From assembly GCA_051747405.1 (NCBI GenBank), contig JBNJGC010000070.1, forward strand, positions 1-12,557: a stretch of DNA of 12,557 bases. The letters are read 5' to 3'. The position numbers and the translations under genes are program-made. Origin of the DNA: JAPHTQ01 sp051747405. GTDB lineage: Bacteria > Pseudomonadota > Gammaproteobacteria > Thiohalomonadales > Thiohalomonadaceae. Under the pieces are notes generated by a model, which saw nothing but the letters and a program-made list of their open reading frames with translations, was not told the DNA's origin and did no database searches. Below, one piece after another: positions 1 to 6,753 of the stretch (position 1 is the stretch's first letter; the number at the start of each line of letters is the position of its first letter).

Positions 1-2558
1 GGCTCGGGCTCGGCCTTCGGCGCGCTCGGCTGCGCCGTTTCGGGCATCTTCAGGCCGCCAGGCTCGACGATCTCGTGGGCCATCTGCCGCAGCATCTCCA
101 CATCGGTCTGTGGCGCGGTACCGCTGCGGAACTGCTCGATCAGCTCGGGGATCGCCTCATGGGCCTGGTCGAGCAGGTCAAACATGGTGGCGCTGGGGGT
201 GACGGTCCCCTCAATCACCTTGTTGAGCATGTTCTCGAATGCCCAGGCGAACTCGCCCACATCGCTCGCGCCCACCAGCCGCCCACTCCCTTTCAGGGTG
301 TGGAAGCTGCGACGCAGAGTCTTGAGACTCTCGCTATCGGAGGTGTCCCGGGTCCAGGCCGGGAGCGTCTGGTTGATACTGGCAAGCTCCTCCTCAGCCT
401 CTTCGATGAAGATCTCAAGGATCTCGTCATCGATATCAAGACCGGAATCGGCAGGCTCCTCCGGGGCCGCCTCGGGCTCAGGCGGTGTCTCCGGGATCGG
501 CGTCTCTGCCGCGGGCGCCTCGGCGGCCTCGGCCTGGAGACTCTCGGGGGGTTCATCCTGCGCTGCTTCATCGGGCACTGTCTCAGGCTCGCCACTCTCG
601 GCAGGCTCCGACTCTGCCTCACTCCACTGCTGTGCTGAGCCGAAGGCCAGCCCCTGATCGGACTCCTCCTCACTCGGCTCTTCAGCCGGTTCGGTTGAGG
701 GAGTCGGTTCTGAGGGTGTCTCTTCTGCCTGCTCTGTGGGTGTCTCTTCTGCCGCTGTGGGTGTCTCATCTGCCGGGGCGTGCTCTTCGGCAGCGCTCGG
801 TTCGCCGTCAAAGACCTCAATCCCTTCGGCTTCGGGGTGATCTCCCTCTTCGACTACTGCCGGCGGACGCTCACTGCCGATGGGATAGCCGATCTGCTCC
901 ACCGCGCTCTCAGCCACATCCAGTACCGAGCCGGGGTGTACCCGACTCTGCACAAAGGCCTCAAGGTAGTATTCGACACTCATCACCGCATCGGCCAACG
1001 CATCGAGCTTCTGCTGCTCGGGGATGGTGTCGCTTTCGATGAGCTCGTGCTCAATGAAGGCGCGGGTGGAGTGGAGGATCTCCGCTACCCGCTTGTAGGA
1101 GAGCATGGTCAGACTACCGCTGACGGTGTGCAATACGCCGGGGAGGCCGTCAAGGCCGCCCTTATCTTCGGGCTTGTCCAGGTAGTTGTTGATCGCCTCG
1201 CGTACCCGGATCAGGTCCTCCTTGGCCTCCTTCATCACCTGGCGGGTGACGCGCTGGTGCTCGGCGATGACTTGCGGTGAGTTCTCGGCGTCGTCGACCT
1301 GTTCGTCGCGCGCATCCGCCTCGACCACCGGGGCGTTGCTCCCCCAGTCGCGCAGCGCCGACTCTACGGCGAGGATGGCCCCGGCAACGCCCATGAGCAC
1401 GTCGTCATCGGCCTCGGTCTCACCGTTGACCAGCTGGCGGATCACGCTCACCTGCTCTTTGAGCGAGGCACGCAGGCTCTCCTCCTGTAGCAGGCTCAGC
1501 GTCTCGGCGATGTTGTTCAGGCTGTCGGCCAGGGGGGCGAGGCTTGCGGTATTGTTGCGATCGCTACGCACAAAGATATCGAAGCTGTCCTTTACATGGG
1601 TCAGCTCCTCCATGATGTCCGCAGAGACGGTCTGTTTGAGTTCGGCGTTGAGTCCGCCTAGCCCCGGGGTGCTGCCGGGCATAAAGCGCTCGAGATCGAA
1701 TGCCAGGCGTACCGCTGCGGCGTGCTTGCCGGCGGCCTCCGAGTGGGCGATGCGATAGAGCATCGCCTGGAGCAATTTATCGACTACGGCGCTGTCGAGT
1801 GCCTCCTCATCCCCGGCGGCTACCAGCTTAATCTGTTGTTCAAGGCGGCCCAGCAGCGGTTTGCTCTGCTTGTCCAGCTCAATGGTGCCGTCGCGCAGGG
1901 CCTCGACAAAGGCGGAGGCGACCCACAGCAGGCGGCGCAGGAGATCCCCTTCGGCCACGCCATTGAACTTGTCGATGACTGTGGCGATGGTTTTAAGGCT
2001 GTGCTCTACCTCGGCGCCCTTGACCAGTTTCGCCAACGCCGGAAGGTAGTAGCGGTGAAGCTTTTTCGCCGCGACCTGGCTGGTCACTCCCTTGGCGGGG
2101 GCGCCTTTACGCGGCGGTGGTGCCACCCTGAGGTTGGGGCGGAAGAACTGCGTGGTATCCAGGACATCATCACCGCGCAGTTGACGCAGGTCGTTGAGCA
2201 GCGGCACCAGGGCGACCGGGTTGTCCCCCTTGCCTCCGAGCAGGCTCTCTAGGTAATCGGGAAGCTGAAGGATCGCCCGCATCAGTAGCTCATAGCCCTG
2301 GTCGGGGTCCTCCGTCTTGCCATTCAGCAGGGCGGTGGCAAACTTCTCCACCTCATCGGCAAACAGGGCGGCGCCCAGGAGCTCCACCATCTGCAGGGTA
2401 CCGGCAACTTGGTGGATGTAGTCGATGCATGCCTGAAGCTGCTCCGGCTCATCGGGATCTTCGACGTAACTCTCAAGCGCGATCCTCGCCTGCTTGAGCG
2501 TCTCATCGATCTCCCCCTTGACCCATGCCAGGGTGCTAATATCAAACTGTTCGGCCAT
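1..2558 (-). CDS. chpA: ChpA/PilL hybrid chemosensory histidine kinase, N-terminal 852 residues (runs off left edge)
   Basis: This is the central kinase of the type IV pilus chemosensory system, which passes phosphate to the PilG and PilH receivers. The frame is open without a stop from 2558 to the window edge. The N-terminus (WVKGEIDETLKQAR, residues 12-25) matches the ChpA/FimL family start. Three histidine-phosphotransfer-like helical modules are visible. Module 1 is around His49 (HQVAGTLQMVEL), module 2 around His477 (HTVSGSLTML), and module 3 around His753 (HTLKGSGRLVG). Only module 3 has the canonical HxxKG. Residues about 565-705 form a Pro/Glu/Ala/Thr-rich acidic linker between modules 2 and 3. 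The kinase core, CheW-like and receiver domains expected of a protein over 2000 residues long would lie beyond the window. ATG at 2558 is used; an in-frame ATG at 2564 (MQMAEQ) sits closer to an AAAGG box and is equally possible. The family call is secure; the domain count is incomplete. Confidence 0.93.
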   Translation of the reverse strand, partial: MAEQFDISTLAWVKGEIDETLKQARIALESYVEDPDEPEQLQACIDYIHQVAGTLQMVELLGAALFADEVEKFATALLNGKTEDPDQGYELLMRAILQLPDYLESLLGGKGDNPVALVPLLNDLRQLRGDDVLDTTQFFRPNLRVAPPPRKGAPAKGVTSQVAAKKLHRYYLPALAKLVKGAEVEHSLKTIATVIDKFNGVAEGDLLRRLLWVASAFVEALRDGTIELDKQSKPLLGRLEQQIKLVAAGDEEALDSAVVDKLLQAMLYRIAHSEAAGKHAAAVRLAFDLERFMPGSTPGLGGLNAELKQTVSADIMEELTHVKDSFDIFVRSDRNNTASLAPLADSLNNIAETLSLLQEESLRASLKEQVSVIRQLVNGETEADDDVLMGVAGAILAVESALRDWGSNAPVVEADARDEQVDDAENSPQVIAEHQRVTRQVMKEAKEDLIRVREAINNYLDKPEDKGGLDGLPGVLHTVSGSLTMLSYKRVAEILHSTRAFIEHELIESDTIPEQQKLDALADAVMSVEYYLEAFVQSRVHPGSVLDVAESAVEQIGYPIGSERPPAVVEEGDHPEAEGIEVFDGEPSAAEEHAPADETPTAAEETPTEQAEETPSEPTPSTEPAEEPSEEESDQGLAFGSAQQWSEAESEPAESGEPETVPDEAAQDEPPESLQAEAAEAPAAETPIPETPPEPEAAPEEPADSGLDIDDEILEIFIEEAEEELASINQTLPAWTRDTSDSESLKTLRRSFHTLKGSGRLVGASDVGEFAWAFENMLNKVIEGTVTPSATMFDLLDQAHEAIPELIEQFRSGTAPQTDVEMLRQMAHEIVEPGGLKMPETAQPSAPKAEPE
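714..780 (-). repeat. Imperfect 21-24 bp in-frame repeats in the chpA acidic linker
   Basis: On the plus strand the heptamer GGGTGTC starts at 714, 738 and 759, each followed by TCTTCTGCC or TCATCTGCC. The spacings of 24 and 21 bases keep the reading frame. On the coding (minus) strand they give repeated Glu-Thr-Pro-rich units (ADETPTAAEETPTEQAEETP). Such units usually change copy number by slippage and act as a flexible acidic spacer. Confidence 0.6.
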
Positions 2559-2858
2559 CTGCATATGAATCGCGCCTTTATTCCTTCACCTGTTGCAGCC
2601 CTGTCCACTTGTCCTGCTTTACGGGCAACCATTGCCTCATCTGTCTAACTCCTGTCATGGACCGGGCCGGCAAGGGCCCTGGTATTATCTTCACCAGTTA
2701 CTGCAGCCTGCGAGCGGTGACATCGTCCCCTCTGTCCCGCCCGGTAACGGCAGCTTACCCATCGACACCCCTGTGGCTAACACGCTCGGCTAACCGCAAC
2801 GCCCCACGTTAGCCCGGGTGCAATACGCATCCGCTTGCGTTTCGCATTCAGCTCGCCC
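2559..2858. other. pilJ-chpA intergenic gap, about 300 bases, no gene seen
   Basis: No credible coding frame is present; the longest minus-strand frames wholly inside are about 30 codons without family resemblance. Near the chpA end lies GGTGAAGGAATAAAGG, which supplies the chpA ribosome-binding site. The minus-strand sequence GATAATACC about 130 bases upstream of chpA could be a -10 element, but no good -35 accompanies it. Several short inverted repeats occur (2664-2679, 2788-2814, 2825-2840), none followed by a T tract, so no terminator is called. In Pseudomonas aeruginosa this place holds pilK; no remnant of a CheR-type methyltransferase can be read here. Confidence 0.6.
2775..2814. repeat. 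GGCTAAC direct pair with inverted GTTAGCC
   Basis: GGCTAAC occurs at 2775-2781 and again at 2788-2794, and its reverse complement GTTAGCC at 2808-2814. The second copy and the inverted copy can form a 7 bp stem with a 13-base loop. The following TTAGCCCGGGTGCAATACGC resembles short intergenic repeat elements common in gammaproteobacteria, but only one example is in this window, so dispersal cannot be judged. Confidence 0.4.
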
Positions 2859-4943
2859 TTACTCCGGCAGCTTGAAGCCCGATACGGAGTGCTTGAGCTC
2901 GTTGGCCAGTTCGGAAAGGTTACCGATCGAGGAGGCCGTCTGCTTGGTACCGTCGGAGGTCTGGGTCGTGATCTCCTGGATGACGTTCATGGTGTCGGAG
3001 ATGTTGGCCGCCGCAGAGGCCTGCTGACGGGTGGCGTTGGTGATGCTCTGTACCAGGTCCGCCAGGTTGGTCGCCACCGACTCGATCTCGCCAAGCGCTG
3101 AGCCCGCGTCCTCAGCCAGTCGCGCACCGGCAACCACCCCGGAGGTACTCTGTTCCATGGAGATAACCGCCTCGTTGGTATCGGTCTGGATGGTCTTTAC
3201 CAGTGCCTCGATCTGTTTGGTCGCGTCGGAGGAGCGCTCCGCCAGGCGGGTTACCTCGTCCGCAACCACCGCGAAGCCTCGACCCGCTTCACCGGCCATA
3301 GCCGCCTGGATAGCGGCGTTAAGCGCCAGGATGTTGGTCTGCTCGGCGATGTCGTTGATCAATTCAACGATATCCCCGATCTCCTGGGAGGATTCACCCA
3401 GTCGCTTGATCCGCTTGGAGGTCTCCTGGATCTGGTCGCGGATGACGTCCATACCGTCGATGGTTTTCTGTACCGCTTCAGCGCCCTTTTTGGCGATCGT
3501 TACCGAGCGCTCCGACTCCTCGGCAAGCTGGTCGGCGTTGCGGGATACCCCTTCGATGGAGTCGGCCATCTCGCTCACCGCCGAGCTGGCGGAGGCGATC
3601 TGCTGGGCCTGGTGGGTACTCGCCTCGGCCAGATGGGTCGCCGTGGCCTGGGTCTTCTCCGCCGCCGAGGTAACCTGGGTGGCGGTGTCGTTAATCGCCG
3701 TTACCAGGCTGCGCAGCGCGTCGATGGTGAAGTTCATCGAGTCGGCGATGGCCCCGGTGATGTCCTCGGTTACCGTGGCGTTTACGGTAAGGTCACCATC
3801 GGCCAGGTCACCCATCTCATCGAGCAGGCGCATGATCGCCTGCTGACTGCGTCGGTTCTGCTCTTCGGTCTTCTCCCGCTCGGCCTCGGTTTCAGCCAAT
3901 CGGCGGTCACCGTCCTTCTTCAGGCGCCAACCCAAAAGGATGAGCAGCACCAGCGCGATAACGGCGAAGAGGTTCCCCATTACGTTGGTGACGGTACGGT
4001 TCTCCACCTCTTCCTGGTAAGCGCCCTCCAGCTCGGAGAGGGTGGTGAGTAGGGCATCGGAGTCATTGAGGGTGTTCTGGATCGCCTCACTGACCTGGAA
4101 CATCTCCGGGCTACGCTCGAGGATGCCGCTCACCTGGCGACCAATCATGTCGAAAAGATCGCTGACATCCTCCAGGCTTTCGACAATCTCGTCATCATTG
4201 ACCTTGCGGATATTGAGTGTGTTATCACCTTCCAGCAGCCCCCGCACGACACGACCGTAGAGGGCGGCGTCACGACCGAAACGGTCGGCGGCGGTCACCG
4301 CGCCCTCACCCCCTTCGAGTACGCGGTTTACGTTGTTGATGATGCGCTGACTGAGCATCAACTGGCGGCTGGCGATGTAGACTTGATCCGGGCGGGCGCC
4401 CTTTTGTGCCATCAGGGTGGCGACCTCATCGGTCAGCGCCAGGAGCTGGGCGGAGTTGTCGTTGATCAGACGGACAATCTCGCGCAGTGCGATAACCACG
4501 CCACGGGCTTCGATGATCACCTGGGCGTTGGCGTCGTAGCTCTTCCACTGGCGCGCCACCTCATTGACCTTGGCGGTCACCGCCTCATCACTGGAGGGGG
4601 GCATGCCTGAGTCGGGGTTACCGGCACGTAGCAGTTGCAGGTTGTGGGCGAACTCATCGCGATACTTTTTCAGCTCATCGAAGGTGACCGGTCGACCGCG
4701 GTTGGCCTGGCCGGCAAACTTGGAGATCTGCTGGGAGAGGACGCGCTGCTCGGCCACCAGGCCGAGGTACTCTTTATCGTGCCCTACCTGGATGGCCACC
4801 ATGGTATAGATCACGGCCATTGCCACCATGGCCGCCAGGAGCAGGGTAATCAGCAGTCCCAGCCCCTTGCCACCGGCTGCAGTGCTCGCCTTTGCGGCGC
4901 CCTTCGCCTGCGAGCGCTTGTTTGCGGTAAATGGTAACTTCAT
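2859..4943 (-). CDS. pilJ: PilJ, type IV pilus methyl-accepting chemotaxis transducer
   Basis: PilJ is the inner-membrane receptor of the Chp system; it is thought to sense pilus retraction or PilA and to control the ChpA kinase through PilI. The 694-residue product has a basic cytoplasmic start, TM1 at about 27-51 and a periplasmic helical region with two PilJ-type repeats (LSQQISKFAGQA and LSQRIINNVNRVL). TM2 follows at about 319-338, then a HAMP-like stretch and a long MCP coiled coil. The hairpin tip (about 525-560) reads TNILALNAAIQAAMAGEAGR, with the Gln and Met that are usual for PilJ instead of the Glu and Arg of flagellar MCPs. The C-terminus (SGFKLPE) has no NWxxF tether for CheR/CheB. 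ATG at 4943 is preceded by CAGGAG with 8 bases spacing. The gap to pilI is 94 bases. No pilK methyltransferase gene follows. Confidence 0.97.
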   Translation of the reverse strand: MKLPFTANKRSQAKGAAKASTAAGGKGLGLLITLLLAAMVAMAVIYTMVAIQVGHDKEYLGLVAEQRVLSQQISKFAGQANRGRPVTFDELKKYRDEFAHNLQLLRAGNPDSGMPPSSDEAVTAKVNEVARQWKSYDANAQVIIEARGVVIALREIVRLINDNSAQLLALTDEVATLMAQKGARPDQVYIASRQLMLSQRIINNVNRVLEGGEGAVTAADRFGRDAALYGRVVRGLLEGDNTLNIRKVNDDEIVESLEDVSDLFDMIGRQVSGILERSPEMFQVSEAIQNTLNDSDALLTTLSELEGAYQEEVENRTVTNVMGNLFAVIALVLLILLGWRLKKDGDRRLAETEAEREKTEEQNRRSQQAIMRLLDEMGDLADGDLTVNATVTEDITGAIADSMNFTIDALRSLVTAINDTATQVTSAAEKTQATATHLAEASTHQAQQIASASSAVSEMADSIEGVSRNADQLAEESERSVTIAKKGAEAVQKTIDGMDVIRDQIQETSKRIKRLGESSQEIGDIVELINDIAEQTNILALNAAIQAAMAGEAGRGFAVVADEVTRLAERSSDATKQIEALVKTIQTDTNEAVISMEQSTSGVVAGARLAEDAGSALGEIESVATNLADLVQSITNATRQQASAAANISDTMNVIQEITTQTSDGTKQTASSIGNLSELANELKHSVSGFKLPE

Positions 4944-5023
4944 TTTCTCGGCTCCTGACTCAATTCCCTAAATACTGAAAGATGACCCGCCCAAGTGCTT
5001 GTTCGAGTTTTCATTTTTTTCAT
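4940..5023 (-). CDS. Possible 27-residue leader peptide overlapping the pilJ start
   Basis: In the 94-base pilI-pilJ gap a small frame begins MKKMKTRTSTWAGH and ends PRK. Its TGA overlaps the pilJ ATG in an ATGA arrangement, a layout typical of translational coupling. A good CAGGAG site for pilJ lies inside the small frame, whereas upstream of its own ATG there is only a GGGCGG stretch and no clear Shine-Dalgarno. No known family is recognised. It may be chance: 28 codons without a stop are not rare in DNA of this composition. Confidence 0.2.
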   Translation of the reverse strand: MKKMKTRTSTWAGHLSVFRELSQEPRK

Positions 5024-5037
5024 ACGCCGCCCGTCTT

Positions 5038-5592
5038 TCAGGCAGCCGCCACCTGCATAAACTCCGGCATATCGATCAGCCGGTGAATATCCAACACACC
5101 CCACGCCTCGCCTCCCTGGCGAAATACGCCGCTGAGATAGGGTTGAATAACCTTGTCCATGCGCGAAACCTCCTCGCTGAACTCCTCCTCGAGGAAGTGG
5201 CGCATCCCCAGCACCTCATCAACGACCAGCCCGGCGGTAACCCCTTTGTGCTGCATCACCAACACGCGGTGGCTACGGCGCATCTTCGCCACGCTGCCAA
5301 AGATAAAGCCATTGAGATCCAGAATCGGCAGCAGATTACCGCGTACGTTGGCCACGCCACGCACCCACTCCTTGGCGCCCGGAATACGACTGATGGTGAC
5401 GGTGGTGAGGATCTCTTTAACCTGATCCATGGAGACCACCAGCGGCGTACCCGCCAACTTGAGCCCGACCCCGTCCCAGGTGGTCTTGACCTCGACCTGT
5501 TGGGGCAAGGCATGGGCATTGTGCCGGCTTCGTTGGTCCAGCTCATGCAGGATTAGGATGGGTGCTTGCTGTGCGCTCTCCGCCACGGCCAC
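5038..5592 (-). CDS. pilI: PilI, CheW-like coupling protein
   Basis: This cytoplasmic adaptor is expected to link the PilJ receptor tip to the ChpA kinase. The 184 residues form a single CheW-like beta-barrel domain. Family signatures are VSMDQVKEIL near the first barrel, RGVANVRGNLLPILDLN (the CheW core strand and turn) and VLVMQHKGVTAGLVVDEVLG. The start is a GTG at 5592, with only a weak GAGAA before it. The next in-frame Met (MDQVKE) would remove the first strand, so GTG is kept. The gene lies 28 bases after pilH in the operon order pilG-pilH-pilI-pilJ, which separates it from chemotactic cheW genes. Confidence 0.95.
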   Translation of the reverse strand: MAVAESAQQAPILILHELDQRSRHNAHALPQQVEVKTTWDGVGLKLAGTPLVVSMDQVKEILTTVTISRIPGAKEWVRGVANVRGNLLPILDLNGFIFGSVAKMRRSHRVLVMQHKGVTAGLVVDEVLGMRHFLEEEFSEEVSRMDKVIQPYLSGVFRQGGEAWGVLDIHRLIDMPEFMQVAAA

Positions 5593-5620
5593 TGTTCTCG
5601 TTATCGTTTTATCGGTGCGT

Positions 5621-5980
5621 TTAAAGCAGGTTGTTTATCTTCTCGACCAGCATCGGCTCTTCGACCGGCTTGGTCAGATAGTCCTTCGCGCCCTGGCGTA
5701 GACCCCAGACCCGATCGGTCTCCTGATCCTTGGTGGTGACGATGATTATCGGGATATCCGCTGTTTCGGCATCCTTGGTCAGCTGCCGGGTCGCCTGAAA
5801 GCCGTTCATACCCGGCATGACCACATCCATCAGAATGAGGTCGGGCTTATCCTCCTTGGCCTTGGCAATACCCAGCTCGCCGTTCTCTGCGGTCAGCACC
5901 GTGTGACCGAGCTTCTCCAGAATCGATGAAAGCACGTGGATCTCGGTCGGCGAGTCATCCACAATCAAGATTTGCGCCAT
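5621..5980 (-). CDS. pilH: PilH, CheY-like response regulator
   Basis: This is a single receiver domain without an output domain (119 residues). In Pseudomonas PilH opposes or tunes PilG, probably by draining phosphate from ChpA or acting on retraction. The acidic pocket is D8-D9, the phosphoacceptor Asp is D52 in LILMDVVMPGMNG, the switch residue region is VTT (81-83), and the conserved Lys is K104 in DYLTKP. All catalytic residues are intact. The start ATG at 5980 has AGGAG seven bases upstream, the strongest ribosome-binding site in this operon. A 77-base gap containing a stable hairpin separates it from pilG. Confidence 0.95.
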   Translation of the reverse strand: MAQILIVDDSPTEIHVLSSILEKLGHTVLTAENGELGIAKAKEDKPDLILMDVVMPGMNGFQATRQLTKDAETADIPIIIVTTKDQETDRVWGLRQGAKDYLTKPVEEPMLVEKINNLL

Positions 5981-6021
5981 GGGTGTTCTCCTGCAAGTGT
6001 CTGTCTGTTGTATGCCAAATC

Positions 6022-6036
6022 CCGGGGACTCCCCGG
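6022..6036. other. Perfect hairpin between pilG and pilH
   Basis: CCGGGG-ACT-CCCCGG forms a 6 bp all-GC stem with a 3-base loop in the 77-base pilG-pilH gap. In the direction of transcription (minus) it is followed by GATTTGG, not a T run, so it is not a standard Rho-independent terminator. It could protect a processed mRNA end or partly attenuate, setting pilG and pilH at different levels. The structure is read directly; the function is inference. Confidence 0.5.
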
Positions 6037-6057
6037 AAAACTCTCAGTTGCTCTGGC

Positions 6058-6465
6058 TCAGGAAGCATTCTTCAGCGCGTGCTGCTCGATCGCACCGAGT
6101 AGCTCTTCTTTGGTAAAGGGTTTGGTCAGGTACTGCTCAGAGCCGACGATACGCCCCCGCGCACGGTCAAACAGACCATCCTTACTGGAGAGCATAATCA
6201 CCGGCGTGTTCTTAAATTTCTGGTTGTGCTTGATCAGGGCGCAGGTTTGGTAGCCGTCCAACCGCGGCATCATGATGTCGACGAAGATGATGTCCGGATT
6301 GTGGTCGGTGATCTTGGAGAGCGCCTCGAACCCGTCATTGGCGGTAATCACCTCACAGCCCTCTTTCTTCAGTAGGGTTTCGGCGGTCCGCCTGATGGTC
6401 TTACTGTCATCGATCACCATGACCTTGAGACCCTGCAGCCCAGCTGCTGCCGTTTCGCTAGTCAC
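6058..6465 (-). CDS. pilG: PilG, CheY-like response regulator
   Basis: This is the receiver that, in Pseudomonas, promotes pilus extension and cAMP signalling through FimL/FimV and CyaB when phosphorylated by ChpA. The 135 residues form one receiver domain with a short N-terminal extension. The acidic pair is D19-D20 (MVIDDSKTIRR), the phosphoacceptor D63 (FVDIMMPRLDGY), the switch Ser pair 93-94 (MLSSKDG), and K115 (YLTKPF). The DxxMPRLDGYQT signature and the basic SKTIRRTAE helix are typical of PilG rather than PilH. The start is GTG at 6465, preceded closely by AAGGATGGGGGA; an ATG just upstream is out of frame and hits a stop at once. It is the first gene of the pil operon and diverges from gshB. 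Confidence 0.95.
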   Translation of the reverse strand: MTSETAAAGLQGLKVMVIDDSKTIRRTAETLLKKEGCEVITANDGFEALSKITDHNPDIIFVDIMMPRLDGYQTCALIKHNQKFKNTPVIMLSSKDGLFDRARGRIVGSEQYLTKPFTKEELLGAIEQHALKNAS

Positions 6466-6753
6466 GTATCCCCCATCCTTATGTCTGTCGTTGGATATCC
6501 GTAATTACTACTTAACATACGGCTCAGTATTGTCGCTGATATTTAACACACTTTCTAGCTTTGGTCCATAAGTTCGTGGTATTTAAGGGACTATTCTTGA
6601 GCGAATCGGCTTTTTAAATCCCCGTCGGACGGTGTTGCAAGCCCGCCTGACCACGAACAGCGCTCCATCCGCTGCAATAATTTCTGCTAGAGTACCGCAC
6701 TTGAGGCTCAAGCACAGCACCCAAAGTGCCATTACACTACCAAAGGTTACTCC
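6466..6753. promoter_or_regulatory. Divergent pilG / gshB intergenic control region
   Basis: These 288 bases separate oppositely directed operons and must contain both promoters. The half next to pilG (about 6480-6610) is clearly AT-richer than the flanking genes. On the plus strand TGCTAGAGT (6685-6693) looks like an extended -10 for gshB, but the -35 position (CCATCC) is poor. A second weak pair, TTGGAT (6491-6496) and TAACAT (6513-6518) with a 16-base spacer, lies further upstream. No convincing promoter for pilG could be picked by eye. AAAGG at 6742-6746 is the gshB ribosome-binding site. Confidence 0.5.
6700..6712. promoter_or_regulatory. CTTGAG-G-CTCAAG palindrome upstream of gshB
   Basis: This is a perfect 6+1+6 inverted repeat lying just downstream of the candidate -10 at 6688-6693, where a transcription start would fall. 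A short symmetrical site at this position suits a repressor operator; as RNA it would give only a 5 bp stem. No known regulator consensus is recognised. Confidence 0.3.

Noticed and set aside
75..638. Plus-strand frames within the chpA region
   Set aside because: They are codon-aligned or shifted mirrors of the ChpA frame, which itself encodes clear phosphotransfer motifs.
2324..2632. Minus-strand frame of 102 codons overlapping the chpA start
   Set aside because: It is out of frame with ChpA, Arg/Ser-rich and shows no resemblance to PilK.
2664..2679. GGGCC-ggcaag-GGCCC hairpin as a terminator after pilJ
   Set aside because: The stem is short and no T tract follows on either strand.
3031..3846. 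Plus-strand open frame of 271 codons opposite pilJ
   Set aside because: Ser/Ala/Val-rich mirror of the MCP signalling domain, without its own motifs.
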